Positions 23,820-34,859 of a stretch of 64,000 nt of DNA are shown in pieces (the stretch's first letter is position 1; each line of letters opens with the position of its first letter). A program made the position numbers and the translations under genes. The notes beneath the pieces are model-generated. The model saw only the letters and a list, made by a program, of their open reading frames with translations, did no database searches and was not told where the DNA came from. Origin of the DNA: Candidula unifasciata (taxonomy: Eukaryota; Mollusca; Gastropoda; Stylommatophora; Geomitridae); NCBI GenBank assembly GCA_905116865.2, contig CAJHNH020008443.1:862855-926854 (forward strand). Direction: 5' to 3'.

Positions 23820-24135
23820 TCTTTTTGTTTTTATAGTTGTTTCTATAAGACACGGATTTGTTTTCATACTTGCATCTGTAAGACACGGATTTGTAACCAT
23901 ACTTGCTTCTAAAAGACAGTTTTGTTTCTATACTTGCTTCAGTAAGAAACAGATTTGTTACCATACTTGCTTCTATAATACACGGATTTGTTTCCATGCT
24001 TGCTTCTATGAAACATGAGCTTGTTTCCATACTTGCTCCTATAAGACATGGATTTGTTACCATACGTGCTCATATAAGACACGGATTTGTTACCATACGT
24101 GCTTTTATAAGATTCTAATTTGCTGCCACAGTAGC
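23820..24135. repeat. 33-bp minisatellite
   Basis: About nine diverged units of roughly 33 bp built on 'ataagacacggatttgtt' plus 'accatacttgcttct'. The period is divisible by three, so several overlapping open frames (for example repeated YRSKYGNKS in reverse) arise without implying a protein. Confidence 0.92.
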
Positions 24136-24409
24136 TACTATAGAACATAGGAAGCCATATTTAATTTTTTAAAAAAATGTTAGACAATATTTAAAACAAA
24201 AATAGATAATGTGGTGTCACCAGTTGTCATCATTAGTGCATTTGTTGAAACAAATGCCATTACGAGGCATGCTTTCATAAGAGTGATAGAAGAAAAAAAG
24301 AATAATAACAACACACACGCACATTAAAAGCACAATATAATAATCTCTAATACGGGAAAGTGAAAATGCCACCATTATTACTAAAAGCAAACACATATTC
24401 TAATAAAAA

Positions 24410-24700
24410 TCTGCACTTTGCCACTGTTCACGCCATGACCTGCACTTTGCCACTGTTCACACTGTGAGATGCACTTTGCCACTTTCTTTCCCGTCATGCG
24501 CACTTTGCAGAAAAGGGCTTTAAACCAGCACTTTTCCATAGTTCTTCGCAGCATTTCTTGCTGTGTTCGACTCTTTTCATACATTTCTCACTTCAATCCC
24601 GCATTTTGCCGCACATCTCGCTGTAATCTGCACTTTCCCAGCTATATCTCTGTGAAGTGCACTTTGCCATATTTTTCCACGTGACCCGCACTTCGCAACT
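24410..24700. repeat. Decayed minisatellite of about 30 bp
   Basis: The word 'gcactttgccac' returns at 24412, 24441, 24471 and in altered form at 24499, 24657 and 24688. It is a degenerate tandem family of about 30 bp, distinct from the neighbouring 33-bp array. Confidence 0.75.
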
Positions 24701-25374
24701 GTTCTTATAGCGATCGATATTTTCCTACTTTTCTAACAGTATTAAACTTATTACCGCTTTATTGATATCTTATTAAGTTTACTTTTTAGTTTTCTTGTAG
24801 TCACTGCACTGTATGTTTCCTCGTGCTGGCCTCTACCAAGGATGCCGAAAGTTGAAGGCTCAGGACCCTGGACCCGACCCCTCTACCCCCCACTCCCACC
24901 CCTAACAAATTAAAAAGGGGAGGGGCTACCTTACCCTTCGCACACCGCCATTTTCTAACAAAATTAAAATAGTTCTACATTTAATATTTTTTTCAAAATT
25001 ACTATTAGATTTGCCATTCTGGACATGATAGTCATAAAAACGTTATTTAACATTAGTGGGCACCTAAATAAGGCTTACACATCTTTAGCCCCTATTATAA
25101 AGAGATTAAGCATTTGTGTCGGTTTGACTCTCCTGTACCGAGTACTGTGTATCCACTGGTCGTAACTTGGTCGCCTTTCCTTGCTCTTATCTGCTGATGG
25201 CAACATTCCCACAGTGACCAGGAAACAGTGGAAAAAGAGGGGGGGGGGGTGAACTGAAGGGGGCCAGTTGCAACGGGGTCACAACCCAAAGAAGACACTG
25301 GCGACCATGGGAGGAGGTTGAAGGTTCCCAAATCTAGGATAGACACGTGTCGGTTCCTGGGTTCCATTGTGGAG

Positions 25375-25475
25375 AAAACAAGAACATACCCACTAGCCCC
25401 ACCCCCACCTTCTCGCCAGGCAAAAAACAAACATGCCTGAGAATCGACTAACTGGGTGCTGATATCGGTACTTTT
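25375..25475 (+). repeat. Dispersed repeat family B fragment
   Basis: The words 'gggttccattgtgg', 'aacaagaacatacccacta' and 'catgcctgagaatcgacta' align with 4325-4410. Confidence 0.5.
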
Positions 25476-25513
25476 AGTTCACCCCATCTCGGGGACCCAA
25501 AGAATTCGTGGGG

Positions 25514-25627
25514 AGTTTCCTTGAAAGTCCAATATTATAGGGTGGGCGGAGGGTGGTAGGGTTAGTGTTAGTCAGTGTTCAGTTCAAACCCTAACACATC
25601 TTTACAAATGGACTTTCCCGGAAACTG
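25514..25627. mobile_element. Small foldback element with TTAG-rich loop
   Basis: The left arm GTTTCCTTGAAAGTCCA (about 25515-25531) is matched on the opposite strand by GTTTCCGGGAAAGTCCA (about 25609-25626), 15 of 17 bases. The loop carries 'gggttagtgttag'. It resembles the foldback at 49370-49580. No clear target duplication was seen. Confidence 0.5.
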
Positions 25628-25989
25628 CGGATAGTTGTGGTTGTTCTGCTACCTCTGAACTTTTTTTTTGGGGTGTTGCGTGCACATCCGCCTAACTACT
25701 CAGGATTATTATAAGCAGACTGTTGGCTCCTAGCCTCTCAGGCAGGTGCAGGTGACTTCGAAGTGAGTTTTTGTTTGCTTTTAATTCACCCCATTTCGGG
25801 GACTCCAAGATGTTTCTCACTGCAAGTGACCGACTCTTATTGGGAAGAATCTTTTGCATCTTGCTAAAGGCCATCTCTGAAGTGTGGGTTCTTGTTCTAA
25901 CTTCTGAAAGGCATCTTGCTTCAGATGTTATGACTGTTCCTCTGGGGCTCAGCCCCGCAAACATATTTGTTTGGACGACTCACGGAGCA

Positions 25990-27060
25990 TAAGCCCTTGT
26001 GTTCCGGCGCCAGTAAATGCTCTATACAGAGCACACTTACAATACCCTAGCAGGAAGTAGAAGAACACTGCAAATAGAATTGTTAAGGGGTTAATTAGAT
26101 TATCCCAAATAAAAATAGCTAATGTTTTTTCTTCATAATCACGGCACGATAATGGGAGAATTAACCACAGGACAATGACTCGGTCTAAAGGACGGAATGA
26201 GAAGCAAATGCGTAAGTGCGCTGTAACGAGTGCCAATAGTTCACAGAACAATAATATCTCAAATGCGTCACCAGGTCTGAATTGCTCTCTTCATCTGTCG
26301 GTGGTAGTTGAAGTAAGACATTGACAGAAGGAGATATAATATGACAGGGTAAAAATAGACAGGACCGCACATCATACTTGGCAAACAGGCAAGCAGCTAG
26401 ATAGAAGAAATAATAAGATGGGTGGCGAAGTACAGTTCGCTTTTTAACACATCTGTTTTATTAAAATTATCAAATTTAACACAGCTATTCGCTGTTCGAA
26501 TATCTTCTAGTCTGGCTTTACGTTGTTCAGACTAAATCAGTTACGAAAGCATGAATCACTTTCAACATGTCTGGCAACAGAGACAACATTCAGTCACAGC
26601 AGAACTACAGGCGCTGAAACTTAGGAGCTCAGACACGTTTAGCCCCCACCCCTCCCTACCCCCTCCCCCCCCCCCCCCCCTTTTGCATGCTTAGGAAGAA
26701 AAATTGTGTGAGTGGCTAAGCAACCTTCTCTTTTAACCAGTTTTATAAATGCTCTTCCGAAGTATGTGTTGTTAAATTTCATAATATTTCAAATATATTA
26801 ATGTATTTAGTTGGCACTCGGCATAATGTTGTTGTTATTTTTATGCTCCTACATTAGGATTATACCACGTTAGCGGCTATTATGTTTTCCCTGCTGTAGC
26901 ACCCCAAGCACAACTGGGATAACATCAGTTCAGAACAGAATCTTTAAATGTGAATATAAATGTTCTTTAATCCGCATAAACAACACAAGTAAGAGCGTCT
27001 CAACATATAATAATTAGGATTAGGTTACACTTTTCCACACCCTTATTGGGGTTTTAGTGC
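25990..27060. other. No recognised gene
   Basis: Unique-looking sequence with a poly-C tract at about 26663-26680. Reverse frames at 25949-26251 and 26185-26370 have no recognised domain. Confidence 0.45.
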
Positions 27061-27067
27061 GTCTTTA

Positions 27068-28671
27068 CAGGGTGTTTTTAAAGTAACACCACACTTTTTA
27101 TGAACAAATAATTTGCCAAATGGAGCTGATTAGGTCAGAAAAAGTGATCCACATTCAAACGTGAAGTAGTGTACAAAGAATGGCGGTCGTCTGGCGGAAT
27201 AATTCTTTTGTAATCAAAACACACTGGTGTTACCAACGGATTAAATTGTTATTTGTGTGTGTGTGTGGCTTGAACAAGTGTGTTTAAATGGTGCACGATA
27301 CACACGGATGGGTGTTAAAAATGTGTAGCAAGAGTTCCTGACAAACAGTCCCCTCACTGCGCTACCGTTAGAAATTTGTTGAATGTATTTCTTGCTACAG
27401 AAAATATAAAAGATGCCCTGCGATCTGGTAGGCCTGTTGTATGTGTGTGCATGTGTAAAGATAACTGTCTAGATATCCAAGACAGAATCCTGGAAAGTCC
27501 AAGCAAGTCCTCACGAAAAATTACTAAACAAGTGAATGTATCAGTGAGTACAGTGCACGAACAACTGTTACATTGACATCCGTACATGATTTCTGTTGTG
27601 TCTGATTTTCACTTATGTTTGAAAAAGGCTGCCCGGCCGAAACGTTACGTTGTATTGTTTTGTGCACGTTTTCCTCTTTCCCATTTTGTTGAGCTTTTAA
27701 GTCAAATTTCTCTGGATTTCATTGTATTACCTTGACTGCAGTCACCCGCATAGTTTCACTGATTTATAAGAGTGTGATAATCAATCCAAAGTCAACTACT
27801 CCAAACAGTTTCAAGTATTTTTTACTAAGCAAGACCAGTCAATTCTCAGAGTAGCATTGTTCTCTGATGAGGTATGGTTTTATCGATGTGGAGACGTTAG
27901 CAGACAAACTAATCTTTTATAGAGCAGCTTTAATGACAGTGCAATTCATGAAGCGTCTCCACACGATGAAAAACTTTGAATATGGAGTGCCGTCAGTGGA
28001 AACTGGATCAGTTTTCTTCCAGCAACACTGTAATGCCGATCGGTTCTTGTCTGACATTATGTACCCCCCCCCCCCTTTCCCCCCCTACCCACCATTCCCC
28101 CCCCCCTTTTTTTTTCAAAGAACAAACAGCTCAATGATGGTGAAACTGAAGAAACGTGGTTCTGGCATCATGGCCCAACTGCACACACACAGCTGCAGAA
28201 TCACTGCGTTGTTTTTTTTTTAATGACATTTTCACAAGTCATATTTCATATGGAATTTTGGCCTGCACGTTCTTCATATCTAACTCCTTTAGATTATTAT
28301 CGATGGGGTTTCTTGAAAGGAAAGGTTTACATAAATAATGACACCCCTCCCCCCCCCCCCCCCCACACACACACACAAACAGTTGAGATCTTTAAAGAAG
28401 CAGTTGGAATTACAATTCGAGAAATAACAATGCACGTTGTACAAGATATTTCACTATATGAAGAAGCGTGTACATCTGAAGCCCGTTTTGGATATTTACA
28501 ACACCTGTTATAATGAATATCTCATTGGTACTTCTAGCTTCCAAAAAAACAGTCTCACACTAAAGCAGTGACTAATTTAATGACTTGTAAGCACATTTAT
28601 TGATACCGTCATGTACTTAGGTTTTTCAAATTTGTTCTGCATTAAAAAAAAAATGTAGTGATAACACCCTA
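27068..28671 (+). mobile_element. Mariner/Tc1-superfamily transposon, full length but dead
   Basis: The element spans about 1.6 kb with inverted ends sharing AGGGTGTT (left CAGGGTGTT, right read in reverse TAGGGTGTT) and TA on both sides. Transposase pieces appear in order on the + strand. An HTH region (27376-27576) contains DALRSGRP and ITKQVNVSVSTVHEQLL. FSDEVWF (about 27868) carries the first catalytic D. A WHH-GPTAHT segment (about 28168) sits where QDGATAHT is usual, so the second D is replaced. WPARSSYLTPLDYYRWGFLKGKVY (about 28260-28335) sits where SPDLTPLDFFLWG is usual, so the third D is lost. Stops, homopolymers and a roughly 190-bp foreign segment (about 27600-27790) also break it. 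Confidence 0.8.
27621..27651 (+). ncRNA. Hammerhead-like motif of a Penelope-type repeat, inside the transposon
   Basis: The string contains a stem II-like GGC/GCC pair (aggctgcccggcc) followed by GAAACGTTACGTT. This fits G12-A-A-A, a minimal CG/CG stem III with a TTA loop, and the UH cleavage site of type I hammerheads. The upstream CTGANGA half reads TTTGAAA, so it is probably inactive. Hammerheads with this minimal stem III are known from Penelope-like elements. It appears to be part of the foreign insert that splits the transposase. Confidence 0.45.
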
Positions 28672-28673
28672 TA

Positions 28674-28775
28674 CTTTATAGACCACACGGCGCTCGATGG
28701 GTTATGAAGTTAATATTACGCCAACCGCCTTTACCTCCAATGACTTTACCTGACACCCATTTCAGGTTCACGAGC
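28674..28775 (-). repeat. SINE family A fragment
   Basis: Reverse body: 'tatagaccacacggcgctcg', 'gttaatattacgcc' and 'cacccatttcaggtt'. It lies directly next to the right end of the mariner-like element. Confidence 0.55.
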
Positions 28776-28806
28776 ATCTTGCCGCTACGTCACCTCGGCT
28801 TCCTGG

Positions 28807-28901
28807 GTGTGTGTATGTGTGTGTGCGGGCGTGCGTGCATGCGTGCGTATGTGTTGTGTGTGCTGTTTGTGTGTGAGTTACTGTGTGTGTGTGTGTGTGT
28901 T
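28807..28901. repeat. Imperfect (TG)n array
   Basis: TG-rich run with CG and CA variants. Confidence 0.9.
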
Positions 28902-29204
28902 TAATAGTAAATAAAATTAATGAACATATTCAAAGTGAGACTAGGGAAAAACCATACACATATTTTCTTCACGTAACTATCTCTTTTTTTTTACCAGTTC
29001 GCCTCCCTACAAGTTAGATAAATAAAATGGTCTCAAAGTACAACAGGAAAAAAAATGAATGTACTTGTATAGAGACGTTAGAATTATGTCACCATTTAAG
29101 GAAAATTTCTTCTTCTTATTATTATTAGCATTGACCAGATATAAGCGAAAAGTTTAGGTTTTTCATCAGCTTAAGGACTTTGTTCTTGTTGCAGAACTTC
29201 GAGT

Positions 29205-29375
29205 TTTGCGTGTGCATGGGCTTTTTTTGTATGAGAACTGTTGCCTCTTAGGCAGAAACACTGCCTTCGAATGAAACACCTCTAACTGATCGCCTGTGAC
29301 TACAGGCTTATTATGGGGGCAGTGATGACATCTCTGAACCCACATGGGTGCCCGGAACCCACACTGGGAAATTGG
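29205..29375 (-). repeat. Dispersed repeat family B
   Basis: Reverse copy with 'ttgcctcttaggcagaaac' and 'gggtgcccggaacccacact', in the same order as the other reverse copies. Confidence 0.5.
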
Positions 29376-29399
29376 AAAATAACATATAAACATACAAAA

Positions 29400-29565
29400 A
29401 GCGAGATCAGCCCAAATTACACGCATACTTCATACGTTACATACATGTCTTCTTGTCCACATAAATAGCGCAAGTAAGATATCTGATGATAGAATTGAGG
29501 AAATGAGCAACATACTTGTAGTAAAATCAGCTAGAACTACATGCATACCTCATACGTTCATGCGT
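29400..29565. repeat. Two-copy duplication of about 122 bp
   Basis: 'atcagcccaaattacacgca' near 29405 returns as 'atcagctagaactacatgca' near 29527, each followed by 'tac.tcatacgtt'. This is an old direct duplication. Confidence 0.6.
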
Positions 29566-30377
29566 CAATCAATTCCCACACCAGCCTGCCCATATAATGA
29601 GCACGTAATTACCACAACTTTGATTGTCTCATTATAGAATACAATCGGAAAAAAATTAACATAATTCTAGTAACCAGCGAAAAGTCAACGAACGCTTTTT
29701 TTTTTTTTTTGGTTTTGTTCGTGTATCTTTCTATTCGTCAACGAGTGCAATTTCAAATTGCTTTAATCGATAACGCTCTTATTTATCTTAACTTTGAAGT
29801 GTTTTTTCTTCATCAGCTTGAATTGCAAAGCTATCATTTGGTTGGGTGGTGGGGGTGGGCGGGTCACTGTTTTCTTCCATGACACCCAGGACTAAGATCG
29901 CAAAAACGTTTAAAGAAAATATCGGTTGCTATGGAAACACGGAAATTGGGCATTTGACCTCAAGGAACTTTGTTCAGGTCTATGTTACCTTAGTGGAATC
30001 AGTCTTCAGTACGGATGTTTGCAAAAATACTTGTCTGTTCGCTGCTGGGAACATTACGGGTCACCGGGTCACACGGGCTTAGATTTGTTCATACCGGACC
30101 TACATGGACGAGATTGGAGAAGAAAATATTAATCTTCATTGTCTCTCCTCTTTTATGCTAGCGTGTACATGTAGGTCCAACAATATTTGAGCTGGCGTAA
30201 CTTCTGACAGGGAAACGAGCAGATAGATAGATTGGCTGGTTTTGATCAGTTTGGCGATAAATTGATACATGGCAAGATAGATGTCCCAGCACGTGTTTCT
30301 TGTCTTTATATCTGTTGGTAATGTAAGCAACCCTTTTTAGCCTCTTTAGGCATACTGGACAAACTAGACTGGAACTA
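29566..30377. other. No recognised gene
   Basis: Open frames at 29846-30082 and 29926-30132 overlap each other and have no recognised domain. A T-run lies at 29697-29710. Confidence 0.4.
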
Positions 30378-30584
30378 CATTCTATAGACCAAGTGGCACT
30401 TAGCGGGTGGTATGGTAAGTATCAAACTGACTACCTTTACTTCCCATGTCTTTAACCTGATACCCATGTAAGGCTGGGTCGACCTAGCAGCCAGTTCATT
30501 TTTGAAAAAAGTCCAGCACCGTCTGTGTTTGAACTCACCGCCATTAGATCCGCTATATAGCCGCTACCCCATGGCGGCTCCTTG
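30378..30584 (-). mobile_element. SINE family A, near full length
   Basis: Reverse copy with body and head. On the minus strand the head (about 30520-30584) has an A-box-like TGGGGTAGCGG and a B-box-like GAGTTCAAACAC. Confidence 0.75.
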
Positions 30585-30735
30585 TGTGTAATGAGATGAA
30601 TTAATTATCTTGTCTTCATTAATTTGTGTGTAATGAGATTAACTCAATTATCTTGCCTTCATTAATGTGTGTGCAATGAGATCGTGACAATCAGCCAGCT
30701 TTCATTATTAAGAGTGTAATGAAATAAACTTCGCG
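30585..30735. repeat. Degenerate tandem repeat of about 45-50 bp
   Basis: 'gtgtgtaatgagat' followed by 'aattatcttg.cttcattaat' recurs three times. Similar words reappear at 31080-31260 (for example 'ctgtgtaatgagattacg'), so the array may have been split by the intervening G-rich segment. Confidence 0.7.
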
Positions 30736-30936
30736 CAGCATTGAAGAATATACATCAGGGTGCTCGTGAGCTCAGACCCCAGTGGAGGACTAAAGGGGCC
30801 TAATGCTTGTTTAATTGAGCAGCAATAATAATAATAACTACCTGTTGAATGGCAAATAAATATATTCCTAGATTTGAGATAACATGAATGGTATTATGAA
30901 ATGTGTGAAAATAAGACGTCGATAGATGATTGATGT

Positions 30937-30968
<32 letters not shown>

Positions 30969-30979
30969 GGGGGGGGGGG
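30937..30979. repeat. Poly-G tract
   Basis: Forty-three bases, all G but one T. Confidence 0.97.
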
Positions 30980-31316
30980 TTCTTCCCCACCCTAAAAATT
31001 AGAAGACATTTGGTGGGTCAACATGCCTGGGCTCCCAGGTGTCGGCAGCAGTGGACTATTAATATTACCTTCATTGAGATATAGGTAAAGATATCCCCTT
31101 AATCAGCATGCCTCTATTAACTTGCGTATGACGGGAATCAATCCTCGTGCCTTCAATCATCTGTGTAATGAGATTACGTTAGTCATCTTGATTCAGTTAA
31201 TATGCATGAAGTGGGGTCACTATAATCTTCTTGCTTTGATTAATATATTTGTAATGAAACGTTTGAAAAAGAACCTGCGACCACTAGTGCAAGGCAAATC
31301 GAATCGCAAAAAGACC

Positions 31317-31432
<116 letters not shown>

Positions 31433-31589
31433 AGTATGTAGATTGTCATATAAACATAATACGCGTTGAAGATTATATACAATTGCAGTAAAAATACAGA
31501 AACATGATGGTTTCAGAGAATCGAATGAAAGACAAGCAGCCTATGTGGCGAGTTTGTAACCCTCAGAAAATAAAGTTTATTCGTTCTGT

Positions 31590-31598
31590 CTCTCACTC

Positions 31599-31653
<55 letters not shown>

Positions 31654-31702
31654 TTCTCTGCAACACACACACACAGACACACACACAAACACACACACAC
31701 AT
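31590..31702. repeat. (CT)n followed by (CA)n microsatellite
   Basis: A CT run to about 31650, a short unique bridge, then CA repeats with GA and AA variants. Confidence 0.95.
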
Positions 31703-31959
31703 GAGGTTAAATTATTTTTCAAAGGGATTACGGAAAACTAGAAGGGACAGAGTGCTAAGCCTTGCCCGAAATACCCGGGAAATCCTTCATTATAGTATAT
31801 CAGCATCTGTAAGCTGTTTCGAGAGAATGGTAGGTAGGCTTGTAACTTCAAAAAAGGAAACAAAGCCAGACTTGCAATTCACAGAAGACATGAAACACGT
31901 CAAAGATGTTTGATCAGTTCTCCAAAATGGCTACATTAGAGAAAAAAAAAAAAAAAACA

Positions 31960-32935
31960 ACGCACTCCATGCTGAAAGAACTATTTAAATCACTGACCTA
32001 CCCTTTAAAAAGAACTAACTTCACCCATATGGCCAGAGAATTACACTTAACATACAAGCTGCCCAAAAATAAACTTTCCGATTTATCCTTAATGCCCACC
32101 CTGTGACTTCAAGCATTTTCGAAAAATCAGAGACATCACAGATGAAATCTTGACCAAAGGAGAACAGATTCTCTTAGAAACGCAGACGGTCACCGACCAG
32201 ACGTTTAAACAAAGCGATTCCAATAACAGATGGTTACAGGTATTCACGGATGGATCAGCAAAGGAAGCTGTGAGGGAGGAGGTGGAATGCATACTGAAAA
32301 GCTTTATGGTACCATAAGAGTACAGACTCCGTAGAATACAACAATCCTCGAATTACAAAGTTGATGCAATGGATCTGATAAAAGCAGTTTTGAAATAACT
32401 CTGTGAATGCAGCTTTGTGTAAGAAGTTGTAGTATTGACAGTTGCTCGCTCAGTACGGCAAGCAATGCAAAACTATGCAAACAACAAGTTAACCAGCTTA
32501 GACATGCTGAATCAAATGGGAAAGCTACACAAGCATACTGTGCTCAAGTGGATCCCAGGTCACCGCAACATTACGAGAAGTCAAAGCGAAAGCTACTGAT
32601 AAAACAAATTGGAAAAATACAGAACAGCCAGACACAGAATGCACTGATGAGGAAAATAAAATCCACACCAAAGCAGCAACGCATTAGGATCCACTGAAAC
32701 ACTTTCAACCAAGAAAACTGTCCAAAAGACAAAGTTAGTTTACTCCCAAAGGAGCAACAGGCCATTGTTTTTAGATTGCCAGCTAGACACAATAGACTGC
32801 ACAGTCATGTGTGCAAGAAATTGAAGATTAGGGATTTAGAACTTTGCCCATGTTGCCATTAACCACAAACTCCTGAACAAAGGCTGCAGACGTGTTATCT
32901 ACATGTATTAGAGAGTGTCGCAGATTTAACCAGTT
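31960..32935 (+). pseudogene. Jockey/I-like LINE: decayed RNase H domain and C-terminal knuckle
   Basis: Motifs on the + strand, in shifting frames: WLQVFTDGSAKEA (about 32230, first RNase H strand with the catalytic D), HTVLKWIPGHRNI (about 32540, the WIPGH motif), then EQQAIVFRLPARHNRLHSHV (about 32750) and KIRDLELCPCCH followed by QTPEQRLQTC. The last part is a degraded zinc-knuckle tail, where H has become Q in the usual TEH. At least four frame changes or stops separate them. The 31960-32100 frame upstream is assigned to the same element only by position. Confidence 0.72.
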
Positions 32936-33539
32936 AGCATTTCAGCGGAAAAACAAGTTGTAAGAATAAGTTAGGGACATACGTGGCACAATAACCTTCA
33001 TTCTCGAAAACGCTTAGGGAAAAAAGGAAGAAAAAAACCGCATAGTTGTTTGGGATCTCTCGAAGCTGTTGTTGTTTCCCCTTTACTTTATTCCATTCGT
33101 TCATTACCCACTGAGAGCGGACAGAGGAATTAACAAATTGCCACTTAACAAGCATGTCGTAAAAGGCGACTAATTTAGAATTTTCTGAAATCAGATGTAT
33201 TGGCCCGAAATGTACATATATGTATTGGTAGACCACAACACAGTGTACCAAGCAACCTTTCGAAAGCGATCGTAGAAGCATAAATAACAAACAAAATGTC
33301 ACTGGAAAGGAACAAATGAAGTAATATAAATAATGAAACAAAATTAAAGTTTTTATGCAGATAACAGGAAAATTTTCCAACCCGATAATCCCGCTGATGG
33401 CAGAAATAAAAGTGTATAAGCCAGCCTGGCATATGAAAATAGTTTTATCAGAATAGTGTGAGAGATGAGAGGCCAGAAGAAATGCGACAACATAATTATC
33501 TTCATCGCTGATTAGATGTGTTTCATTCCTCCTCTTCAA
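32934..33539 (-). other. Unrecognised 201-codon open frame
   Basis: An uninterrupted ATG-to-stop frame, unusually long for AT-rich non-repeat sequence. The product would be rich in F, L, I, V and Y with hydrophobic stretches (for example FHYLYYFICSFPVTFCLLFM), so on its face a membrane-like protein. I recognise no family. Its lower part overlaps a family B word ('catgtcgtaaaaggcgacta', about 33153) and it abuts LINE remains. Chance is the simplest explanation. Confidence 0.2.
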
Positions 33540-33569
33540 CCCTCATCTATCTTCTGACACACACGCCCA

Positions 33570-33572
<3 letters not shown>

Positions 33573-33650
<78 letters not shown>
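33573..33650. repeat. (CT)n microsatellite
   Basis: Nearly pure CT run of about 75 bp. Confidence 0.97.
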
Positions 33651-33651
<1 letters not shown>

Positions 33652-34041
33652 GACTTACCTTTTATCTACGGCACATGAAATATTACTATTGCATAAGACA
33701 CATCAACACAGCATACACCCAGCTGAGCTCGCCCTGGTTCGGCTACTTACCCTCTATTAACAGCCTGGCAGCACAAAGCAGATATTTATAACAGATCCAA
33801 GAAAGAAAAGATTAAATAATTCAAATTTAATATATGTCTTCTTTCTTTCTTTTTTTTTTAATACCCACGTTTTCATTCTTCCTACTTGAAGGTATGTCTG
33901 TTTTAGGTCTATCTTTCTATACGATTCTAGCATGGTGTTTTTTTAGTTGAACTACCATGTGTATAATTTGTTTATTAGTTGAACTACTGTACGTATAATT
34001 TGTTTATCATGCTAATTCATACATAAGCTGGCAGAAGGAGG

Positions 34042-34545
34042 AATATGGCTCTATACGGCGCTACCTATGTGCCAATCTTGACCTACGGGGGAGAGTCACG
34101 GACGGTGAGAAATGTTCACAGAAGCCACCAATCTTGACCTACGGGTGAGAGTCGCGGGCAGTGAGAAATGTTCACAGAAGCCAAAATGGCTCTATACGGC
34201 GCGACCTATGTGCCAATCTTGACCTACGGGTGGGAGTCACGGGCGGTGAGAAATGTTCACAGAAGCCAAAATGGCTCTATACGGCGCGACCTATGTGTCA
34301 ATCTTGACCTACGGGTGGGAGTCACGGGCGGTGAGAAATGTTCACAGAAGCCAGCCCCAGGCCTCAGAATTGAAGTATCTGAGAAAGATAGACAAGGTGA
34401 CAACAAGGGACAAAGCACGCCACTAGACATTATGCTATGGTCTTGAAATCCAGTCCTTACAAACTCGAGTTACTCAGTCATAGCTACGATGGTTTGGATA
34501 TATCCACAGAATGAGAGAGAATCGGCCACCATACCCTATAGTAAA
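34042..34545 (+). pseudogene. LINE family Z C-terminus with internal 85-bp tandem duplication
   Basis: The frame fragments read YGATYVPILTYGWESRAV, QASELKYLRK and LRWFGYIHRMRENRPP, matching the intact-looking copy at 40415-40870. The segment coding the 'ALYGATYVPILTYG' part is present four times: 34042-34126, a partial copy at 34127-34182, 34183-34267 and 34268-34352. Units are 85 bp and nearly identical. Since 85 is not divisible by three, each extra copy shifts the frame, so the duplication came after the element was dead or killed it. Confidence 0.75.
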
Positions 34546-34547
34546 AA

Positions 34548-34718
34548 ATGTAAAGTAAAGATCCCTTGTCACGCCTTTAGGCGCATCGGGTATATGGGAA
34601 GTGCGCCTATATTTTTTTCAGACCATCGGCGTTAGGTGGGTAATATGGTAAGCATTACGCCGGCCGTTTCTACTTCCTCAGGACAGCCATCCTGGTGCCC
34701 ATTTTAGGCTGTACACTA
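34548..34718 (-). repeat. SINE family A body
   Basis: Reverse copy beginning with the characteristic tail 'gtaaagtaaagatccctt', then 'cacgcctttaggcgcatcgg', and ending at 'ttttaggctg'. It abuts the family Z LINE copy. Confidence 0.72.
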
Positions 34719-34859
34719 AAGTAACCTGGAACAAAAATGAAACTAATTCTTTTCAGACTAGGTTTCCTCATCGACTCCAACCATTTTCTTTGAATCCATC
34801 CTGTCGCTGTCTTCTTAAGCATGCTCATGGAATTACTCAGAAATCACGCATGGGAAAAA

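Noticed and set aside
23809..24148. Repeat protein encoded by the 33-bp array
   Set aside because: Several overlapping frames on both strands are equally open because the period is divisible by three, and units vary without regard to codons.
28223..28513. Independent 96-codon gene
   Set aside because: It is the C-terminal piece of the mariner-like transposase (TPLDYYRWG, then a homopolymer, then the terminal helix).
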